Shown: piece after piece, positions 31,415 to 34,135 of the stretch
Numbering within the stretch: position 1 is the stretch's first letter
Layout of the letters: each line of letters begins with the position of its first letter
Assembly (NCBI GenBank): GCA_020637595.1
Contig: JACKKE010000017.1
Coordinates: 1 to 34,135, forward strand
Direction of reading: 5' to 3'
Length of the DNA: 34,135 bases
Origin: Rhodobacter sp.
GTDB taxonomy: Bacteria > Pseudomonadota > Alphaproteobacteria > Rhodobacterales > Rhodobacteraceae
Position numbers and translations under genes: made by a program
The notes under the pieces: generated by a model
The model's database searches: none
Told to the model about the DNA's origin: nothing
The model's input: only the letters and a program-made list of their open reading frames with translations

Positions 31415-32259
31415 TGGATCACCACAAGTAGCTCTTGAAAAACACCTCGCGCCGCGGCCTTCCCCGCCAAGACGCTGCTCCGATCGATGAGGTGCTGGGT
31501 CCCCAACCCGTCGTAAAGTTCGATTACCGAGCTATGAGCGGCGTTGGACACAACGATCTTTGCACCTCTGCGCGAAGCTCGTGATACGGCGTCCCGCAGC
31601 CTTACTTGATCATCCCAGCTGAAGATTGTCTCATTATACTTAAGGAAACCGTTGTAGTTGTGCTTTACTGTATACGGTGGGTCCACAAAGACTAGATCGC
31701 CATCTTCCGCGAGATCGATGCTGTCTTCGAAGTCCCCTGACTGAAGAGTGCAGTTTTTGAGCAGCTTCGATGTCCCTTCAAAATCATCCGTCTCGGCGAC
31801 GACCTTCGTTTTGGTGCCGATTGGTACGTTGAATTGACCTTTTAGATTCACTCTATAAAGGCCATTCCAACAGGTTCTGTTGAGGTACAGGAACCACGCC
31901 GCAGCCTGTAAGGGATCGGTCGGTCTATCTGCTCTAACTTTGTAATAATGATCGCGACTATGACTGGCTTGATGTTCGGAGAGCAAGGCTTCGACGCCGA
32001 GTGGATTGTCTCGGACCTGAACGTAACAGTTGACCAGATCTTCGTTGATGTCAGACAGGATCGCTGACTCTGGTTGCAGCCGGAAAAAGACAGAGCCGCC
32101 CCCCAGAAACGGCTCTATGTATCTACCGCTGAAGGTCGGAAAGGCATCCTTGTGCCTATCCATCAACCAGCGCTTTCCTCCAGCCCACTTCAGGAAGGGC
32201 ACACTTTGCGTTCCGCGGTCAGCGGTCGCATCAATGTCCTCGATCTTCGAATCAATCAT
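31411..32259 (-). CDS. Dam-type adenine-N6 DNA methyltransferase (GATC-like)
   Basis: A 282-residue class D12 adenine methyltransferase. FLKWAGGKR (22-30) and EPFLGGGSVF (49-58) form the SAM-binding site, and DPPY (193-196) is the catalytic motif. LYLNRTCWNGLYRVNLKGQFNVPIG (about 124-148) is the target-recognition hairpin seen in GATC methylases such as E. coli Dam and DpnM, so GATC is the predicted target. Alphaproteobacteria normally use CcrM (GANTC), not Dam, which makes this an accessory enzyme. No restriction endonuclease is adjacent. AT-rich codon use marks it as acquired. First gene of the three-gene cassette. Confidence 0.9.
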   Translation of the reverse strand: MIDSKIEDIDATADRGTQSVPFLKWAGGKRWLMDRHKDAFPTFSGRYIEPFLGGGSVFFRLQPESAILSDINEDLVNCYVQVRDNPLGVEALLSEHQASHSRDHYYKVRADRPTDPLQAAAWFLYLNRTCWNGLYRVNLKGQFNVPIGTKTKVVAETDDFEGTSKLLKNCTLQSGDFEDSIDLAEDGDLVFVDPPYTVKHNYNGFLKYNETIFSWDDQVRLRDAVSRASRRGAKIVVSNAAHSSVIELYDGLGTQHLIDRSSVLAGKAAARGVFQELLVVIQ

Positions 32260-32291
32260 ACTGCCATGTTCACTTTTCCGTTGCGCCGCAC

Positions 32292-32331
32292 GCTATACGA
32301 GCATCCCGCAGCGGGAAAGCGTCATCCCGCA
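32292..32331. promoter_or_regulatory. candidate operator/promoter of the Dam cassette
   Basis: Upstream of dam, CATCCCGCA occurs twice (32302-32310 and 32323-32331), 21 bases apart, i.e. two helical turns. The first copy is part of a perfect 13-base palindrome, TCCCGC-A-GCGGGA (32304-32316). On the minus strand a -10-like GTATAG (32298-32293) lies just downstream, without a clear -35. The layout suggests a repressor or activator acting on the cassette promoter. No dedicated regulator gene is seen in the cassette. Confidence 0.45.
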
Positions 32332-32333
32332 CC

Positions 32334-33188
32334 CTACGTTCTATGCGTCTTCGCCCGTCGGTCGGAACGGCTAGTGATCACGAGCTCCCCCCGCTCTCCC
32401 AGCGCCCCCTTTGCCGCGATCGTATAGGTCGTCTTCACGTCGGCGATCTCGAATCGGCTGAAGATCTCGCGCACCTCGGGCCGGTCGTTCAAGGACAGCA
32501 TGAACCGTCCCTTCAGGCGGCCGAGCTGCTCGGCCAGATCCTCGAACCGGGCGCGGCTGAAGAGCTCGCGGCCGTAGTCGTCCTCGCAGCCGTAATAGGG
32601 CGGGTCTAGGTAGAAGAGGACACCCGGCCGGTCGATCCGGTCGATGAACGCCGCGAAATCCATGCAGGTGACGGTGACGCCCGACAGGCGCTCGTGGAGG
32701 GCCTCGAGGTCGGGCTCCAGGGTAGTCAGGTTGAACCGCGCCGGCCGATCGGTCGAGATCCCGAAGTTGCGCCCCGAGACCTTGCCGCCGAAGGCCGTGC
32801 GCTGGAGGTAGAGGAAGCGCGCGGCGCGCTGCAGGTCGGTGAGCGTCTCGGGGTCGACGGCAAGGAGGCGTTCGAAGCCCGCCTGGGTGGTGATCTGGAA
32901 CCGCATCAGATCGAGGAAGGCGACGTAATGCTCCTGGAGGATGCGGAAGAGGTTGTAGACCTCGCGCTGGCGGTCGTTGATGAACTCGGCCCGCGGACGC
33001 GATGTCCGCCGCAGAAACACCCCGCCCATGCCGACGAAAGGCTCGGCATAGGTGGTGTGGCCGCCGGCGCGGGCGTCGGCGTCGATGAGGGCGCAGAGGC
33101 GCTTGGCGAGGTTGCGCTTGCCGCCGAGCCAGGGCGCGGCGGGACGGGTCGGCGAGACGGCCGAGAGATCGGGGGTTTTCCCGGGCAT
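32334..33188 (-). CDS. prophage D12 adenine methyltransferase
   Basis: A 284-residue D12-class adenine methyltransferase. WLGGKRNLAKRL (20-31) and AEPFVGMGGVF (48-58) are SAM-site motifs, and DPPYYGCEDDYG (195-206) is catalytic. The target-recognition region is RTAFGGKVSGRNFG rather than the RTCWNGLYR type, so its DNA target probably differs from GATC. Base composition is GC-rich like the tail gene beside it, unlike the AT-rich Dam gene 75 bases downstream; it is therefore likely a resident phage gene. Phages use such methylases to evade host restriction. Confidence 0.9.
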   Translation of the reverse strand: MPGKTPDLSAVSPTRPAAPWLGGKRNLAKRLCALIDADARAGGHTTYAEPFVGMGGVFLRRTSRPRAEFINDRQREVYNLFRILQEHYVAFLDLMRFQITTQAGFERLLAVDPETLTDLQRAARFLYLQRTAFGGKVSGRNFGISTDRPARFNLTTLEPDLEALHERLSGVTVTCMDFAAFIDRIDRPGVLFYLDPPYYGCEDDYGRELFSRARFEDLAEQLGRLKGRFMLSLNDRPEVREIFSRFEIADVKTTYTIAAKGALGERGELVITSRSDRRAKTHRT

Positions 33189-33323
33189 GAGAATCAGCTC
33201 CTAATGGCCGTCCCTCGAGGGCGGGTGCGGCCTGAAGCTTGTCTGGGTCGGCGGGGTCTGGTGTGAGAGCTTAGGCCCCGTGTCGGGGGGTGTTGACGCA
33301 CCCTCCGGCCCCCTGTTGGAGGA

Positions 33324-34135
33324 TCAGTCGTCGAATTTGCGCCGTGCACGCAGGCTGGTGGTCAGTCCGTCGGAAAGCTGGTGACGCACCTGGTCGATGT
33401 GCCATTCGCCCTGAAGGGGGTCGCGCACGCCTCGCAGATCGATCCTGCCGCCGGCGAACAGAGCCGGTTCGAACCCGGCCAGCGTGGCGTCCAGTTTCAG
33501 CGTTCCGCGCGCGGCCCGGCGTAGCTCCGCCTCTGCCGCCCGGGCGGCCTCGGCTTCCGAGCTGTAGACGTGGCGCAAAGTGCGACGGGGGTCTTCGTCG
33601 CCGCGAATGATGGAGCGGGTTTCACCGCCCGCCATGTCGGCCCATCGAGCCTCAATCGATCCATAACCGTCACGCTTGCCGAGTTCCCAGCGCCAACCAG
33701 GACGCAGCCGCATCGGCGCGATGGCGAGCGCCTCAATGGGATCGCCCGCCGGGGTACGGCCCTCACCGCGCCGTGCCACCACAAGCCGCCCTGCAGCAGC
33801 CTTGGCGGTCGCGTCGAGCTGCCCTGCGATGCGTGTCAAGAAGTTCAGGTCACTCTCGGCGGTCTGTGCGAGATAGGGCCAGTGTTCAGTGGCAACGCTG
33901 TTGCCGACGACTGGGAGGAGCCCGGCCTCGGCGGCAATGGTTTCGACGATCTGTTGCAGTGTCTTGTCTTCCCAGGCGCGGCTGCGAGGTGCACGGATCG
34001 GGCTTTTCAGGTCGATGGCTGCGGCAGAGATTGTCATGGTGTCCGGCCCTCCTTCGCCCGAGACGCCGTCGATGAAATAGCGTCCGATGTAACTCAGCGG
34101 GTGCCCCCTGAACCCCAGCCACAGATCGAGCGTGG
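33324..34135 (-). CDS. P2-like late control protein D (gpD), 5' end outside the window
   Basis: The C-terminal 270 residues of a phage gpD-family tail protein; the frame is open to the window edge. The first internal Met is at 34037, but the residues before it (LDLWLGFRGHPLSYIGRYFIDGVS...GGPDTMTI) are the characteristic gpD domain 1, so the gene starts beyond 34135. The WEDKTLQQIVETIAAEAGL and ESDLNFLTRIA blocks are also family-typical. gpD forms the hub joining tail tube and baseplate spike in P2-like phages. It marks the end of a tail operon extending off the window to the right. Confidence 0.92.
   Translation of the reverse strand, partial: TLDLWLGFRGHPLSYIGRYFIDGVSGEGGPDTMTISAAAIDLKSPIRAPRSRAWEDKTLQQIVETIAAEAGLLPVVGNSVATEHWPYLAQTAESDLNFLTRIAGQLDATAKAAAGRLVVARRGEGRTPAGDPIEALAIAPMRLRPGWRWELGKRDGYGSIEARWADMAGGETRSIIRGDEDPRRTLRHVYSSEAEAARAAEAELRRAARGTLKLDATLAGFEPALFAGGRIDLRGVRDPLQGEWHIDQVRHQLSDGLTTSLRARRKFDD

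Noticed and set aside
29733..32259. Dnd phosphorothioation system
   Set aside because: Only a DGQHR (DndB-like) protein is present; DndA/C/D/E and DndFGH homologues are missing, so DNA sulfur modification is not supported.
31411..33188. Complete restriction-modification system
   Set aside because: Two methylases are present but no endonuclease-like gene is next to either within the window.

Overview
The window is a GC-rich (roughly two-thirds G+C) chromosomal segment from an alphaproteobacterium, most likely Rhodobacterales (Rhodobacteraceae). The evidence is gene content (stand-alone hisB next to hisH, a two-cysteine OxyR divergent from katG, an MttB-like/DMGDH-like pair, a short SRP RNA), a tRNA-His that lacks the usual G at position -1 and carries A73, as described for many alphaproteobacteria, and a dispersed GC-hairpin intergenic repeat of a kind I associate with this order. 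No genus can be assigned from sequence reading alone.

Layout: (1) 1-4436, housekeeping and small enzymes: a GNAT acetyltransferase, a cysteine-rich secreted protein, an inositol-monophosphatase-family enzyme, RimO and an APH-fold phosphotransferase. (2) 4437-5931, an AT-rich leader, a Gly/Thr-repeat protein and a clear intrinsic terminator. (3) 5933-10580, an epoxide-hydrolase-like enzyme, a GNAT protein, a DUF1330 protein, hisB, hisH and a divergent MurA whose catalytic Cys is replaced by Asp. (4) 10717-17215, an FMN/Fe-S glutamate-synthase-domain membrane protein, a crotonase, a cdsA-like/plsC-like pair overlapping by ATGA, and an AsmA-family protein. (5) 17223-22069, a TetR regulator and an MttB-family methyltransferase with a 30-bp near-palindrome between them, divergent from a DMGDH/sarcosine-dehydrogenase-type flavoprotein; this looks like a locus for methylated amines. 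(6) 22091-25818, oxyR<->katG, then yjdM. (7) 26032-29585, a secreted seven-repeat RCC1 propeller, tRNA-His, a GNAT protein, a small acidic protein, the 4.5S SRP RNA, a TetR/AcrR regulator and a lipoprotein. (8) 29650-34135, the end of a P2-like prophage with cargo.

The most interesting part is the right end. The tail gene gpD (cut by the window edge) is followed by a GC-rich phage-type adenine methylase. Next comes a visibly AT-richer block of three genes joined by two ATGA overlaps: a GATC-type Dam methylase, a four-helix membrane protein, and a DGQHR-domain (DndB-like) protein. No restriction nuclease is present. The block is bounded on the chromosomal side by a perfect 10-bp inverted repeat and preceded by a palindromic/direct-repeat operator candidate. 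It looks like a compact, possibly undescribed, defence or methylation-linked cassette carried at a prophage end. Function is inferred from architecture only.

All calls come from reading the sequence and recalling family motifs. No database search was run.
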